Assembly: GCF_027111335.1 (NCBI RefSeq)
Contig: NZ_CP114288.1
Coordinates: forward strand, 2,232,001 to 2,296,000
Origin: Flavobacterium aquiphilum
Lineage (GTDB): Bacteria; Bacteroidota; Bacteroidia; Flavobacteriales; Flavobacteriaceae
Reading direction: 5' to 3'
DNA: 64,000 nucleotides
Shown: positions 17,441 to 26,773 of the stretch, piece by piece
How positions within the stretch are numbered: position 1 is the first letter of the stretch
Layout of the letters: every line of letters starts with the position of its first letter
The notes under the pieces: generated by a model
Databases searched by the model: none
Told to the model about the DNA's origin: nothing
What the model saw: the letters and a program-made list of their open reading frames with translations, nothing else
Made by a program: the position numbers and the translations under genes

Positions 17441-19737
17441 AAAAGACATTAATTGTTCTATTCTTAGGCTCCATTTTTTTAGGATACAGCCAAAAGAAAG
17501 ATAATAAAAAAGCCGTTACGATTAAACCAAAAACCGAGTTTGTTGCCGAGTTATTGTCCAAAATGACTTTGGAAGAAAAATTGGGTCAGTTGAATTTACC
17601 GACATCGGGTGATATTACTACAGGTCAAGCTAATAGTTCTAATGTTGCAAAGAAAATCCAAGAAGGGAAGGTCGGTGGTTTATTTAACATTAAATCGGTT
17701 CAAAAAATTAGAGACGTACAGCAAATTGCCGTTGAAAAAAGCCGTTTGAAAATTCCTTTGCTTTTTGGTATGGACGTAATTCACGGTTATGAAACAACTT
17801 TTCCAATTCCGCTTGGACTTTCCTGTACCTGGGACATGAAATTGATTGAAAGAAGTGCCCAAATTGCCGCTCAGGAAGCTAGTGCCGATGGAATATGTTG
17901 GACTTTTTCCCCTATGGTCGATATTTCCCGTGATCCACGTTGGGGAAGGATCTCTGAAGGTTCGGGTGAGGATCCGTATTTGGGAAGCCAAATTGCGAAA
18001 GCGATGGTAAAAGGATATGAACAGGACGATCTTTCTAAGAAAAATTCCATTTTGGCATGTGTTAAACACTTTGCGTTATATGGTGCACCCGAAGCAGGTC
18101 GTGATTACAATACGGTTGACATGAGCCATATCAGAATGTACAATGAATATTTCCCGCCTTATAAAGCTGCTATCGATGCAGGAGCGGGGTCAGTTATGGC
18201 TTCTTTTAATGAGGTGGACGGAATCCCTGCCACAGGAAACAAATGGTTGATGACCGACGTTTTGAGAAAACAATGGGGATTCAAAGGGTTTGTTGTTACC
18301 GATTTTACGGGAATTCCGGAAATGATTGATCACGGAATGGGTGATTTGCAAACTGTATCGGCTTTGGCTCTAAATGCCGGAATTGACATGGATATGGTAG
18401 GCGAAGGATTTACTGGTACTTTGAAAAAATCATTGGATGAAAAGAAAGTTACTATTGAGCAAATCGATCATGCAGTAACGCTTATTTTGAATGCAAAATA
18501 TGATTTGGGATTGTTTCATGATCCGTATAAATATTGCGATGAAAAAAGAGCTAAAACCGAAATATTTACTGCTGCAAGCAGAGATGAAGCTCGAAAAATT
18601 GCGGCACAATCATTGGTTTTGTTAAAAAATAAAGATCAAGTGTTGCCTCTGAAAAAATCGGGAACAATTGCGCTTATCGGGCCATTGGCGGATGCCAAAA
18701 ACAATATGTCTGGAACCTGGAGTGTCGCGACAAAAGGAGAAAACTGTATTTCACTTTTGGCAGGTATTCAGGAAGTTGCCGGTAAATCGACCAAAGTACT
18801 TTATGCCAAAGGAAGCAACCTTGATTATGACGAAACATTCGAAACCAATGCCACAATGTTTGGAAAAACTTTGAACAGAGATAATCGTCCTAAAGAAGAA
18901 TTAATTGCCGAGGCTTTAAAAGTTGCCAGCCAAGCCGATGTTATTGTTGCAGCGCTTGGTGAATCTGCCGAAATGAGTGGAGAAAGCAGCAGCCGAACCA
19001 ATTTGGAGATTCCACAAGCACAGAAAGACTTGTTGAATGAATTATTAAAAACGGGAAAACCTGTTGTTTTAGTTTTATTTGATGGCCGTCCATTGGTGAT
19101 AAAAGAAGAAAATGAGGCCGTTCCCGCCATCCTGAATGTTTGGTTTGCCGGAAGTGAAGCAGGATATGCTATCGCCGATGTGTTGTTTGGAGATATGAAT
19201 CCTTCGGGAAAATTGACCGCAACTTTTCCAAGAAGCGTAGGGCAGGTGCCTATTCATTATGCCGCTAAAAACACAGGAAGACCTTTGATGAACAAAGAAG
19301 GCAAATTCGAAAAGTTCAGATCAAATTATATCGATGAAAGAAACGAACCATTATTCCCCTTTGGTTACGGATTGAGTTATACGAATTTTGAATATTCTAA
19401 TGTGAAAATTTCATCCAATCAAATGAATTTCGGCGGAAAAGTGACTGTTAGTATTGATGTTGCAAATACCGGAAATTATGATGGAAAAGAAACGGTTCAG
19501 CTATACATAAGAGACGTAGTTGGCTCTGTAACCAGACCGGTTAGGGAATTAAAAGGTTTCCAAAAAATAGCACTTAAAAAAGGAGAAAAACAAACTGTGT
19601 CATTCGAAATCAGCGTTGAAGATTTGAAATTTTACAATTCTGATTTGAAATTTGTCGCAGAACCAGGATTGTTTGAAGTTTTCGTTGGTGGAAACTCAGA
19701 TGCGGCCAACAAAGTAAGTTTTAATTTAGTTAAATAA
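17437..19737 (+). CDS. bglX: GH3 beta-glucosidase, BglX-like
   Basis: Periplasmic exo-beta-glucosidase expected to release glucose from beta-gluco-oligosaccharides. The 766-residue protein has a signal peptide (about 1-19), the GH3 TIM-barrel domain (about 35-370), the alpha/beta-sandwich domain (about 400-620) and a C-terminal fibronectin type III-like domain (about 665-760). The likely nucleophile is Asp289 in GFVVTDF. The motifs KHFALYG and SEGSGEDPYLG are typical of BglX. In Bacteroides a GH3 beside a GH144 acts on beta-1,2-gluco-oligosaccharides, which fits this neighbourhood. It ends at a terminator at 19760. Confidence 0.93.
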   Translation: MKKTLIVLFLGSIFLGYSQKKDNKKAVTIKPKTEFVAELLSKMTLEEKLGQLNLPTSGDITTGQANSSNVAKKIQEGKVGGLFNIKSVQKIRDVQQIAVEKSRLKIPLLFGMDVIHGYETTFPIPLGLSCTWDMKLIERSAQIAAQEASADGICWTFSPMVDISRDPRWGRISEGSGEDPYLGSQIAKAMVKGYEQDDLSKKNSILACVKHFALYGAPEAGRDYNTVDMSHIRMYNEYFPPYKAAIDAGAGSVMASFNEVDGIPATGNKWLMTDVLRKQWGFKGFVVTDFTGIPEMIDHGMGDLQTVSALALNAGIDMDMVGEGFTGTLKKSLDEKKVTIEQIDHAVTLILNAKYDLGLFHDPYKYCDEKRAKTEIFTAASRDEARKIAAQSLVLLKNKDQVLPLKKSGTIALIGPLADAKNNMSGTWSVATKGENCISLLAGIQEVAGKSTKVLYAKGSNLDYDETFETNATMFGKTLNRDNRPKEELIAEALKVASQADVIVAALGESAEMSGESSSRTNLEIPQAQKDLLNELLKTGKPVVLVLFDGRPLVIKEENEAVPAILNVWFAGSEAGYAIADVLFGDMNPSGKLTATFPRSVGQVPIHYAAKNTGRPLMNKEGKFEKFRSNYIDERNEPLFPFGYGLSYTNFEYSNVKISSNQMNFGGKVTVSIDVANTGNYDGKETVQLYIRDVVGSVTRPVRELKGFQKIALKKGEKQTVSFEISVEDLKFYNSDLKFVAEPGLFEVFVGGNSDAANKVSFNLVK

Positions 19738-19759
19738 GGTTGGTTAGTTTGGTTAGTTT

Positions 19760-19796
19760 GCCCTTCGTTTTTGGTTAGACGGGGGGCTTTTTTTTG
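19760..19796 (+). terminator. Terminator after the GH3 gene
   Basis: GCCCTTCGT (19760-19768) pairs with ACGGGGGGC (19779-19787) through nine pairs, two of them G-U, followed by eight T. Confidence 0.8.
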
Positions 19797-19826
19797 TAAT
19801 TGATCTGAGCTTGATTTTTTTTTTTT

Positions 19827-19935
19827 TGGAGCAGAATAATGAGGCTTTTTTGTAGGCATGGTTCCCGCTTTCGCCTTTATCTTTACGAGGATATCGGCTC
19901 AATCGGGGCTAGAAGGAAGCATTAGGCTTTTTTGA
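19827..19935 (-). repeat. Dispersed structured repeat, copy A (possible flavo-1 RNA)
   Basis: Read on the minus strand it contains TAGCCCCGATTGAGCCGATA, a short variable hairpin segment, then AGGCGAAAGCGGGA and a tail ending in CTGCTCC. The conserved ends match copies B (32852-32979), C (44384-44528) and D (63367-63482). The remaining part of the 296-bp spacer between the GH3 and GH43 genes holds nothing else I recognise apart from the terminator at 19760. Confidence 0.7.
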
Positions 19936-20033
19936 AAGTTTTAACCATCGGAGACAATGTTAGAAGTTCCATTTCAGGTACTAGGCGGTTTTAAAGAAAA
20001 AATGAGATTGAATAATCATTAAATGATTTTAAA

Positions 20034-21947
20034 ATGATAAGATTTAAGATAATAGGGATGTTGCTTTTGCTTTTGAATTTCCAAATGAGTGTGGCACAAA
20101 GCAATAACGGAAAAACAGAATGGTTTGACTCTAATCGGCCTGCAACAACGTATTGTAACCCGATTAATATTGGTTATAATTACACCACAGCAAACCATAA
20201 CGGAATTCCAGATTCCCGCCGTTCCAGTGCCGATCCTGTGATTATTCCCTACAAAGGGGATTATTATTTGTTTGCCACCAATCAGGCGGGTTTCTTTTGG
20301 AGTAAAGACCTATCCGATTGGAATTTTGTTTACGGCAGTTTTCAGCGTCTTCCGGGCGATGACGATCAATGTGCACCAGCAGCTTGGGTTGTAAGCGATA
20401 CTTTGTTTTATGTAGGTTCAACTTGGAAAAAAGACCACCCAATTTGGAAATCGGCCAATCCAAAATCTGGGCGTTGGACGCGCCATGTTGATGTTGCCAT
20501 GTTGCCCACTTGGGATCCCGCTATTTTTCAGGATGATGATAAAAAAGTGTATATGTATTACGGTTCTAGTGGCAAATTACCGCTTTGTGGTGTTGAGGTT
20601 GATTATAAAACGTGGCTGCCGAAAGGAAATCAGGATGATTATAAAAAATTGTATGCCGCAACCGAAGTTGAGGATATTCAGCACCCTTATGGCGAAATAA
20701 AACCCGTTGTCAATTTGGATCCGGCTAAACATGGTTGGGAACGTTTCGGACCTAACAATGATATGGAGCCTGCGCCTTGGGGAAATTTTATTGAAGGAGC
20801 TTGGATGACCAAACACAATGGAAAATATTATATGCAATATGGAGCTCCCGCAACCGAATTTAAAGGCTATGCCAACGGAGTTCACGTAGGCAACAATCCT
20901 TTAGGGCCTTTTACGTATCAAAAACACAATCCGATGTCGTATAAACCCGGTGGTTTTGTAATTGGTGCCGGCCATGGAAATACTTTTGAAGATAACTTCG
21001 GGAATTACTGGAACACAGGAACCTGCAAGATTTCGGTAAAAGATCGTTTTGAACGCCGTATCGATATGTTTCCCGCCGGATTTGACAAAGATGATATTAT
21101 GTATTCGATAACTGCTTATGGTGATTATCCAATACTACTGCCAACTGAAAAACGCGATCAAACCAAAGGTGCTTTCTCGGGGTGGATGTTGCTTTCATAC
21201 AAAAAGGCCGCAACGGTGTCTTCTTCGGAAGATTGTATGGAAGTCGAGACCCATAGAGTCGACACGGGTGGAAAAAAAGTGTTCGAAAAATTCTGTTACA
21301 ACGCCCCGAATTTGACTGATGAAGATATTCAGTCGTATTGGTCGGCGAAAACGGCTAATCCCGGTGAATGGCTGCAAATTGATTTGGGCAGAAAAATGAG
21401 AATTAATGCATTGCAGATCAATTTCGCCGATCATAAAGCAACGCAACACAATAAGGCGATGGATATTTATTATCAATACCAAATATTGATGTCGGATGAT
21501 AGCCAAAATTGGACCTTGGTAGTTGATAAATCTAAAAATGATAAAGACGCTCCTCACGATTTTGTGGAATTGACAAAACCAATTGAAGCCCGTTATGTAA
21601 AAATGGTCAATATTCATAACGCTTCAGGATTGTTTGCGGTTTCTGATTTCCGTGTTTTTGGAAATGGATTATCCGAAAAACCAAAAACCGTTGCTGGATT
21701 CAAAGTGGACAGAAATCCAAAGGATTCTCGAAATGCAATGATTCATTGGAATAAAGTGCCAGGTGCCGTTGGCTATACAATTTACTACGGAATTGCCCCC
21801 GATAAATTATACAACAATATTATGGTTTACGAAGGAGATTCATATGATTTTAGAGGCTTGGACAAAGGCACAACTTATTATTTTACCATTGAAGCTTTTA
21901 ATGAAAGCGGAATTGGTTCAAAAGCCAAGATTATTAAATCAGAATAA
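20034..21947 (+). CDS. GH43-family glycosidase with F5/8-type C and Fn3 domains
   Basis: Secreted glycoside hydrolase. The 637-residue protein has a signal peptide (about 1-22, MSVAQ), a GH43-type five-bladed propeller (about 35-375), a discoidin/F5/8-type C carbohydrate-binding domain (about 400-540; WLQIDLGRKMRINALQINF, ARYVKMVNIHN) and an Fn3-like domain (about 550-637). The three GH43 acidic positions are visible in SSADPVIIPY, WDPAIFQDD and FIEGAW. GH43 enzymes usually act on arabinosyl, xylosyl or galactosyl links, so the substrate is not obvious beside a beta-1,2-glucan system. It is separated from the GH3 gene by a terminator and a repeat, so it is probably transcribed separately. Confidence 0.85.
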   Translation: MIRFKIIGMLLLLLNFQMSVAQSNNGKTEWFDSNRPATTYCNPINIGYNYTTANHNGIPDSRRSSADPVIIPYKGDYYLFATNQAGFFWSKDLSDWNFVYGSFQRLPGDDDQCAPAAWVVSDTLFYVGSTWKKDHPIWKSANPKSGRWTRHVDVAMLPTWDPAIFQDDDKKVYMYYGSSGKLPLCGVEVDYKTWLPKGNQDDYKKLYAATEVEDIQHPYGEIKPVVNLDPAKHGWERFGPNNDMEPAPWGNFIEGAWMTKHNGKYYMQYGAPATEFKGYANGVHVGNNPLGPFTYQKHNPMSYKPGGFVIGAGHGNTFEDNFGNYWNTGTCKISVKDRFERRIDMFPAGFDKDDIMYSITAYGDYPILLPTEKRDQTKGAFSGWMLLSYKKAATVSSSEDCMEVETHRVDTGGKKVFEKFCYNAPNLTDEDIQSYWSAKTANPGEWLQIDLGRKMRINALQINFADHKATQHNKAMDIYYQYQILMSDDSQNWTLVVDKSKNDKDAPHDFVELTKPIEARYVKMVNIHNASGLFAVSDFRVFGNGLSEKPKTVAGFKVDRNPKDSRNAMIHWNKVPGAVGYTIYYGIAPDKLYNNIMVYEGDSYDFRGLDKGTTYYFTIEAFNESGIGSKAKIIKSE

Positions 21948-22079
21948 GAATTGTATTTTATTAAGTAAATTCTTTAAATTTAAAAAGACTTATTATTACT
22001 ATAAGGTTGTAGTTCCTTTTAAATAAATTAGAATTAGATTAATAATTATTTTTGAGTTTAGATATTAATAAATAACCAA

Positions 22080-24179
22080 ATGAAGCATTTATTTTCTATT
22101 ATTTTAGTTTTTGCAATGAGTTCAATTAGTGCACAAACCGTAAAATCCCCCTCCAATAAAATTACTGTCAATTTCAAATTAATTGACAATGTAAAGCCTT
22201 TCTATTCTGTTGATTACAATGGAAAAGCAATTGTTAAGGAAAGTACTTTGGGGATAAAGTTAAAAGACAAAACTGCTCTTGATACTGACTTTGAAATTCA
22301 GTCATCAAAAGCGGCAACTTTCAATGAATCTTGGAAACCTGTTTTGGGACAAAAATCATCTATTTTAAATCACTACAATGAACTTACGATTGCTTTGGTT
22401 CAAAAAGGGACGAATGTAAAAATGAATATCATATTCAGAGTGTTTGATGAAGGTGTTGCTTTCAGATACGATTTTCCTAAACAACAAAATCTGAATTACT
22501 TTATTATTTTTGACGAAGAAACGCAATTCAATTTGACTGAAGATTACAAAACTTTTTGGATTCCTGGCGATTTTGACAGTAACGAATATGTGTATAACGA
22601 AACCAAAATTTCTGAAATTGACAATTCAAAATTGGATATGAATAACGGAATTGGCGTAAAGTCAATTCCCGGAAAATATGCTGTTCAATCGCCATTGATG
22701 ATGAAGTCGCCAACCGGTTTGTATGTAAATATTTTTGAAGCAGCGGTTGTCAATTATCCGGTAATGCATCTTAATGTTGATCCAAAGAATTTCAAATTAA
22801 CATCAATTTTAGTTCCCAACGCAATTGGTGACAAAGCCTATTTGCAAGCGCCTTGCGTATCGCCTTGGAGAACAATTATGATTAGCAACGATGCAAGGGA
22901 TATTGTGGGTTCACAAATGATTCTGAATCTAAACGAGCCCTGCAAATTGGATGATATTTCTTATATAAAACCAATGAAATATGTTGGGATTTGGTGGGAA
23001 ATGCATGTTGGGAAATCAACATGGGATTATGCAGGATCACAAGTGGCACAAAATGTATTGACCGAAAGTCTTGCTCCAACCGGAAAACATGGAGCAACTA
23101 CTGAAAATGCTAAAAGGTATATTGATTTTGCTTCCAAAAATGGTTTTGACGGTGTCTTGGTAGAAGGCTGGAATGTGGGTTGGGAAGATTGGAATGGCAA
23201 CTGGAAAGAAGAAGTATTCGATTTTACGACTCCTTATCCCGATTTTGATATTGCGGCAGTTTCGGCTTACGCCAAAGAGAAAAACGTGAAAATGATTATG
23301 CATCATGAAACATCGGGGTCTGTTGCGAATTATGAACGTCATTTGGATCGTGCCTTCGATTTGATGAAAAAGTATGATTATCCGGCAGTAAAATCTGGTT
23401 ATGTGGGAAGAATTATTCCTCGTGGCGAATTTCACGACGGACAAACAATGGTGAATCACTTTAATTTTGTTGCAAGACGAGCCGCTGATTATAAACTAAT
23501 GCTCAATTCGCATGAATCATCCCGCCCAACGGGTTACAGCCGAACATATCCAAACTACATTGCTGCCGAAGCCGCCCGCGGAAATGAATTCAACGGTTGG
23601 AGTGTAGGGAATCCGCCAAGCCACGAAACGATTTTACCATTTACTAGGTTGCTTGGAGGGCCGATGGATTATACACCGGGTATTTTTGAAATCAAAATGA
23701 GTTATTATAACAAAAATAAAAAGGAGCAGGTTCATACTACTTTAGCGAAACAATTGGCATTGTATATTACGATGTATTCACCTTTGCAAATGGCTGCCGA
23801 TTTACCCGAAAATTATGAGAAACGAATGGATGCTTTTCAATTTATCAAAGACGTAGCTGTGGATTGGGACGATACCAAAATTCTGGAAGCCGAACCGGGG
23901 GATTATTTAACCATAGCAAGAAAAACAAAAGGAAAGGAATCGTGGTTCTTGGGTGCAATCACCGATGAAAATGCAAGAAAAACAGAGATAGCTTTGGATT
24001 TTCTTTCCAAAGGACAAAAATACAAAGCAACCATTTATGAAGATGCCAAAGATGCCGATTGGAAAAACAACCCAATGGCTTATAAAATTAGAACCGTTGA
24101 GGTTAATAGTAAATCAAAATTAAGTTTGGTTTTAGCACCTGGTGGAGGAACAGCCATTAGTTTTGAACCAATTAAATAA
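22080..24179 (+). CDS. GH97-family alpha-glycosidase (SusB-like)
   Basis: Periplasmic GH97 enzyme acting on terminal alpha-glucosides or alpha-galactosides. The 699-residue protein has a signal peptide (about 1-19), the N-terminal beta-super-sandwich (about 20-280), the catalytic TIM barrel (about 290-570) and a C-terminal beta-domain. Family motifs include WEMHVGKSTWDYAG, GFDGVLVEGWNVGWEDWNG, MHHETSGSVANYERHLD, VKSGYVG and NSHESSRPTGYSRTYPN. KSGYVG resembles the inverting SusB branch more than the retaining alpha-galactosidases; that sub-assignment is tentative. Beta-glucan chains need no alpha-glycosidase, so it suggests a branched or mixed substrate, or an independent role. It ends at a terminator. 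Confidence 0.9.
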   Translation: MKHLFSIILVFAMSSISAQTVKSPSNKITVNFKLIDNVKPFYSVDYNGKAIVKESTLGIKLKDKTALDTDFEIQSSKAATFNESWKPVLGQKSSILNHYNELTIALVQKGTNVKMNIIFRVFDEGVAFRYDFPKQQNLNYFIIFDEETQFNLTEDYKTFWIPGDFDSNEYVYNETKISEIDNSKLDMNNGIGVKSIPGKYAVQSPLMMKSPTGLYVNIFEAAVVNYPVMHLNVDPKNFKLTSILVPNAIGDKAYLQAPCVSPWRTIMISNDARDIVGSQMILNLNEPCKLDDISYIKPMKYVGIWWEMHVGKSTWDYAGSQVAQNVLTESLAPTGKHGATTENAKRYIDFASKNGFDGVLVEGWNVGWEDWNGNWKEEVFDFTTPYPDFDIAAVSAYAKEKNVKMIMHHETSGSVANYERHLDRAFDLMKKYDYPAVKSGYVGRIIPRGEFHDGQTMVNHFNFVARRAADYKLMLNSHESSRPTGYSRTYPNYIAAEAARGNEFNGWSVGNPPSHETILPFTRLLGGPMDYTPGIFEIKMSYYNKNKKEQVHTTLAKQLALYITMYSPLQMAADLPENYEKRMDAFQFIKDVAVDWDDTKILEAEPGDYLTIARKTKGKESWFLGAITDENARKTEIALDFLSKGQKYKATIYEDAKDADWKNNPMAYKIRTVEVNSKSKLSLVLAPGGGTAISFEPIK

Positions 24180-24202
24180 TGATTTCAATTGTACTTTTAT
24201 TA

Positions 24203-24238
24203 AATCCTGAAAATTTTAAGTTTTCAGGATTTTTTTTT
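24203..24238 (+). terminator. Terminator of the GH97 gene
   Basis: Perfect 11-bp stem AATCCTGAAAA/TTTTCAGGATT (24203-24213 and 24221-24231), 7-nt loop, then a run of T. Confidence 0.92.
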
Positions 24239-24318
24239 GATTTTAAAATCGGTTTTTTGTTTTATAATTTCGAAATTGCACAACTGTTAAATCGATTTAA
24301 TAAATTAATTAGCCCCAA

Positions 24319-25695
24319 ATGAAAAAAAGACTTCTTCTTTCACTGCTTTTTGCCAATAGTGTTGCTGTTTTTGCCCAAAATAAAGATGAGCAATTTTTTA
24401 AGCAGATTTATAATTCGGCGTTGACAAATTCCCAATGTTATTCTTGGCTAGATCATTTGTCAAACAAAATTGGATCACGTTTATCGGGTTCAGTTGGAGC
24501 GGAGAAAGCTGTTCAATATACCAAAGCTCAAATGGAACAATTGGGTTTTGATAAAGTATATCTGCAAGAAGTAATGGTACCAAAATGGGTTCGTGGCGAA
24601 AAAGAAACGGCTTATATTTTGGACAATAAAAACAAAACTATTGTGCCGATTTGCGCTTTAGGAGGATCTATTGCAACTCCTAAAAATGGAATAACTGCAG
24701 AAGTTGTTGAGGTTCATAATTTTGATGAATTGAAAGCTTTGGGACCAGACAAAATAAAAGGAAAAATAGTTTTCTATAACAGACCAATGTACGACGGAGT
24801 TATCGAATCTTTTGATGCTTATTCGGGAGCTGTTGACCAACGTGGAGGGGGTGCGAGAGAAGCTGCCAAAATGGGAGCCGTTGGTACAATTGTACGTTCA
24901 ATGAATTTGAGACTGGATGATTATCCACATACTGGCGCTCAAGGTTATGGTGATCTTCCGAAGGATAAATACATTCCAACTGCTGCTATCAGTACGAATG
25001 GTGCCGAATTGTTAAGTAAGAAACTGAAAAGTAACCCTAATTTGAAGTTCTATTTTAAACAAAGTTGCCAGCAATTTGATGATGTATTGTCGTATAATGT
25101 AATTGGAGAAATAAAAGGAACTGAACACCCTGAAAAGATAATGGTTGTTGGTGGACATTTGGATTCTTGGGATTTGGCTGATGGTTCTCAAGATGATGGA
25201 GCGGGAGTTGTGCAAAGTATGGAAGTAATGAATATTTTTAAAAATTTGAATTACAAACCAAAGAACACGGTTAGAGTGGTTCTGTTTATGAATGAAGAAA
25301 ATGGAAATAGAGGAGGAACCAAATATGGTGAGTTGGCCGTAACAAATAAAGAAAACCACATTTTTGCTTTAGAAAGTGATGCGGGAGGGTTTGCGCCAAG
25401 AGGATTTTCTTTTGAATGTGACGATTCCGATTTTAATAAAATAAATAACTGGAAAAATTTATTTGAGCCTTATTTGATTCACAGTTTTGTAAAAGGACAT
25501 GCTGGCACTGATATTGGTCCATTGAAATCTGAAAAAATGGTGAAAGCAGGTTTGAAACCGGATTCACAACGTTATTTTGATTATCATCATGCAGCTAATG
25601 ATAAATTTGATGCCGTTAACAAGAGAGAATTGGAACTTGGTGCAGGAACTATGGCTGCCTTAATTTATATGATTGATCAAAACGGTACCGAATAG
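24319..25695 (+). CDS. Secreted M28-family zinc peptidase, carboxypeptidase Q-like
   Basis: Zn-dependent exopeptidase exported by a signal peptide (about 1-19, VFAQ). The 458 residues hold an N-terminal part, a PA-like insert (about 110-240) and the M28 catalytic domain. Probable metal and catalytic residues are in GGHLDSWD (His and Asp), GSQDDGAGV (bridging Asp), MNEENG (catalytic Glu pair), LESDAGG (Asp) and YFDYHHAAND (His). The pattern matches plasma glutamate carboxypeptidase-like bacterial enzymes. It stands between two terminators, so it is a single-gene unit and not part of the PUL. Confidence 0.9.
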   Translation: MKKRLLLSLLFANSVAVFAQNKDEQFFKQIYNSALTNSQCYSWLDHLSNKIGSRLSGSVGAEKAVQYTKAQMEQLGFDKVYLQEVMVPKWVRGEKETAYILDNKNKTIVPICALGGSIATPKNGITAEVVEVHNFDELKALGPDKIKGKIVFYNRPMYDGVIESFDAYSGAVDQRGGGAREAAKMGAVGTIVRSMNLRLDDYPHTGAQGYGDLPKDKYIPTAAISTNGAELLSKKLKSNPNLKFYFKQSCQQFDDVLSYNVIGEIKGTEHPEKIMVVGGHLDSWDLADGSQDDGAGVVQSMEVMNIFKNLNYKPKNTVRVVLFMNEENGNRGGTKYGELAVTNKENHIFALESDAGGFAPRGFSFECDDSDFNKINNWKNLFEPYLIHSFVKGHAGTDIGPLKSEKMVKAGLKPDSQRYFDYHHAANDKFDAVNKRELELGAGTMAALIYMIDQNGTE

Positions 25696-25720
25696 TTAGT
25701 TTTAAAACTGAAATAATAAA

Positions 25721-25758
25721 AACCTGTAAGTAACTCGAATGCTTACAGGTTTTCTTTT
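25721..25758 (+). terminator. Terminator of the M28 peptidase gene
   Basis: Perfect 10-bp stem AACCTGTAAG/CTTACAGGTT (25721-25730 and 25742-25751), 11-nt loop, T-rich 3' side. Confidence 0.9.
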
Positions 25759-25911
25759 AAAAACGGGTTTATTTATTGTTCTTTTGATAATTCGATAATT
25801 GAAAGAATGCAGGCTAATAAAAATATGTGAAATTCTGATTTTTTAAAAGAGACTTGCTTTTAATTGCACAAAATAAATCCTACTTTAGCGTTCAATTAAA
25901 AGAATAAAAAA

Positions 25912-26769
25912 ATGATTAGTGAAGCGCAGTTTCAAAACGAATTAAAAAATTTAATCGTAAATTCTATTAGAGAGGATGTTGGGTCAGGTGATTATAGTTC
26001 ATTGGCCTGTATTCCGGAAAGTGCTCAAGGAAAAGCAAAATTATTGGTAAAAGAAGATGGAATAATTGCTGGTGTAGCACTAGCTAAAATGATATTTGAA
26101 TATGTTGATGCCAATATGCAAATTGAAACTTTTATTGAGGATGGTACTCCTGTTAAAAAAGGAGATGTTGTTTTTCATGTTTTGGGGAGTTCTCAATCCA
26201 TTTTGAAATCGGAAAGAGTAGTGCTGAATACCATGCAACGTATGAGCGCGATTGCTACCAAGACAAATAAATATGTTCAATTGTTGAAGGGAACCAATAC
26301 AAAAGTATTGGATACGAGAAAAACTACCCCAGGATTCCGTGTGGCCGAGAAATGGGCTGTGAAAATCGGGGGAGGCGAAAACCATCGTTTCGCTTTGTAT
26401 GATATGGTAATGTTAAAGGATAATCATATCGATTTTGCCGGCGGTATTACTTTGGCAATTGCTAAAACACAGACTTATCTTAAGGAAAATAATTTAGATT
26501 TAAAAATAATTGTCGAAGCCAGAGACCTTGATGAAATTGCTGAAATTTTAAAAAGCGAAGGTGTGCATCGAATTTTGATTGACAATTTTAATTATGAAGA
26601 TACTCGTACAGCAGTGGCTTTGATTGGTGATAAATGCCAAACAGAATCTTCTGGTAATATCACCGAAGAGACAATGCGTAATTACGCAGAGTGTGGAGTC
26701 AACTATATTTCATCAGGAGCTTTAACACATTCTGTTTATAACATGGATTTAAGTCTAAAAGCAATTTAG
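25912..26769 (+). CDS. nadC: Nicotinate-nucleotide pyrophosphorylase (quinolinate phosphoribosyltransferase)
   Basis: Cytoplasmic enzyme of de novo NAD synthesis: quinolinate plus PRPP gives nicotinate mononucleotide, CO2 and pyrophosphate. The 285 residues fit the family. Motifs are clear: EDVGSGDYSS near the N-terminus, LVKEDGIIAG, the RMSAIAT substrate segment, DTRKTTPGFR, GGGENHRFALYD and MLKDNH, then the C-terminal SSGALTHS. YihY starts 4 bp downstream, so the two are probably co-transcribed. Confidence 0.96.
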   Translation: MISEAQFQNELKNLIVNSIREDVGSGDYSSLACIPESAQGKAKLLVKEDGIIAGVALAKMIFEYVDANMQIETFIEDGTPVKKGDVVFHVLGSSQSILKSERVVLNTMQRMSAIATKTNKYVQLLKGTNTKVLDTRKTTPGFRVAEKWAVKIGGGENHRFALYDMVMLKDNHIDFAGGITLAIAKTQTYLKENNLDLKIIVEARDLDEIAEILKSEGVHRILIDNFNYEDTRTAVALIGDKCQTESSGNITEETMRNYAECGVNYISSGALTHSVYNMDLSLKAI

Positions 26770-26773
26770 AAAT

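Noticed and set aside
21763..22026. 87-residue reading frame at the end of the GH43 gene
   Set aside because: Mostly overlaps the GH43 Fn3 domain in another frame and the rest is low-complexity; no protein-like features.
23037..23459. 140-residue minus-strand frame inside the GH97 gene
   Set aside because: Shadow of the coding frame; composition follows the opposite strand codons.
6807..24179. PUL as a recently transferred mobile island
   Set aside because: No integrase, tRNA, direct repeats or transposase at either edge; base composition looks similar to the surroundings by eye.
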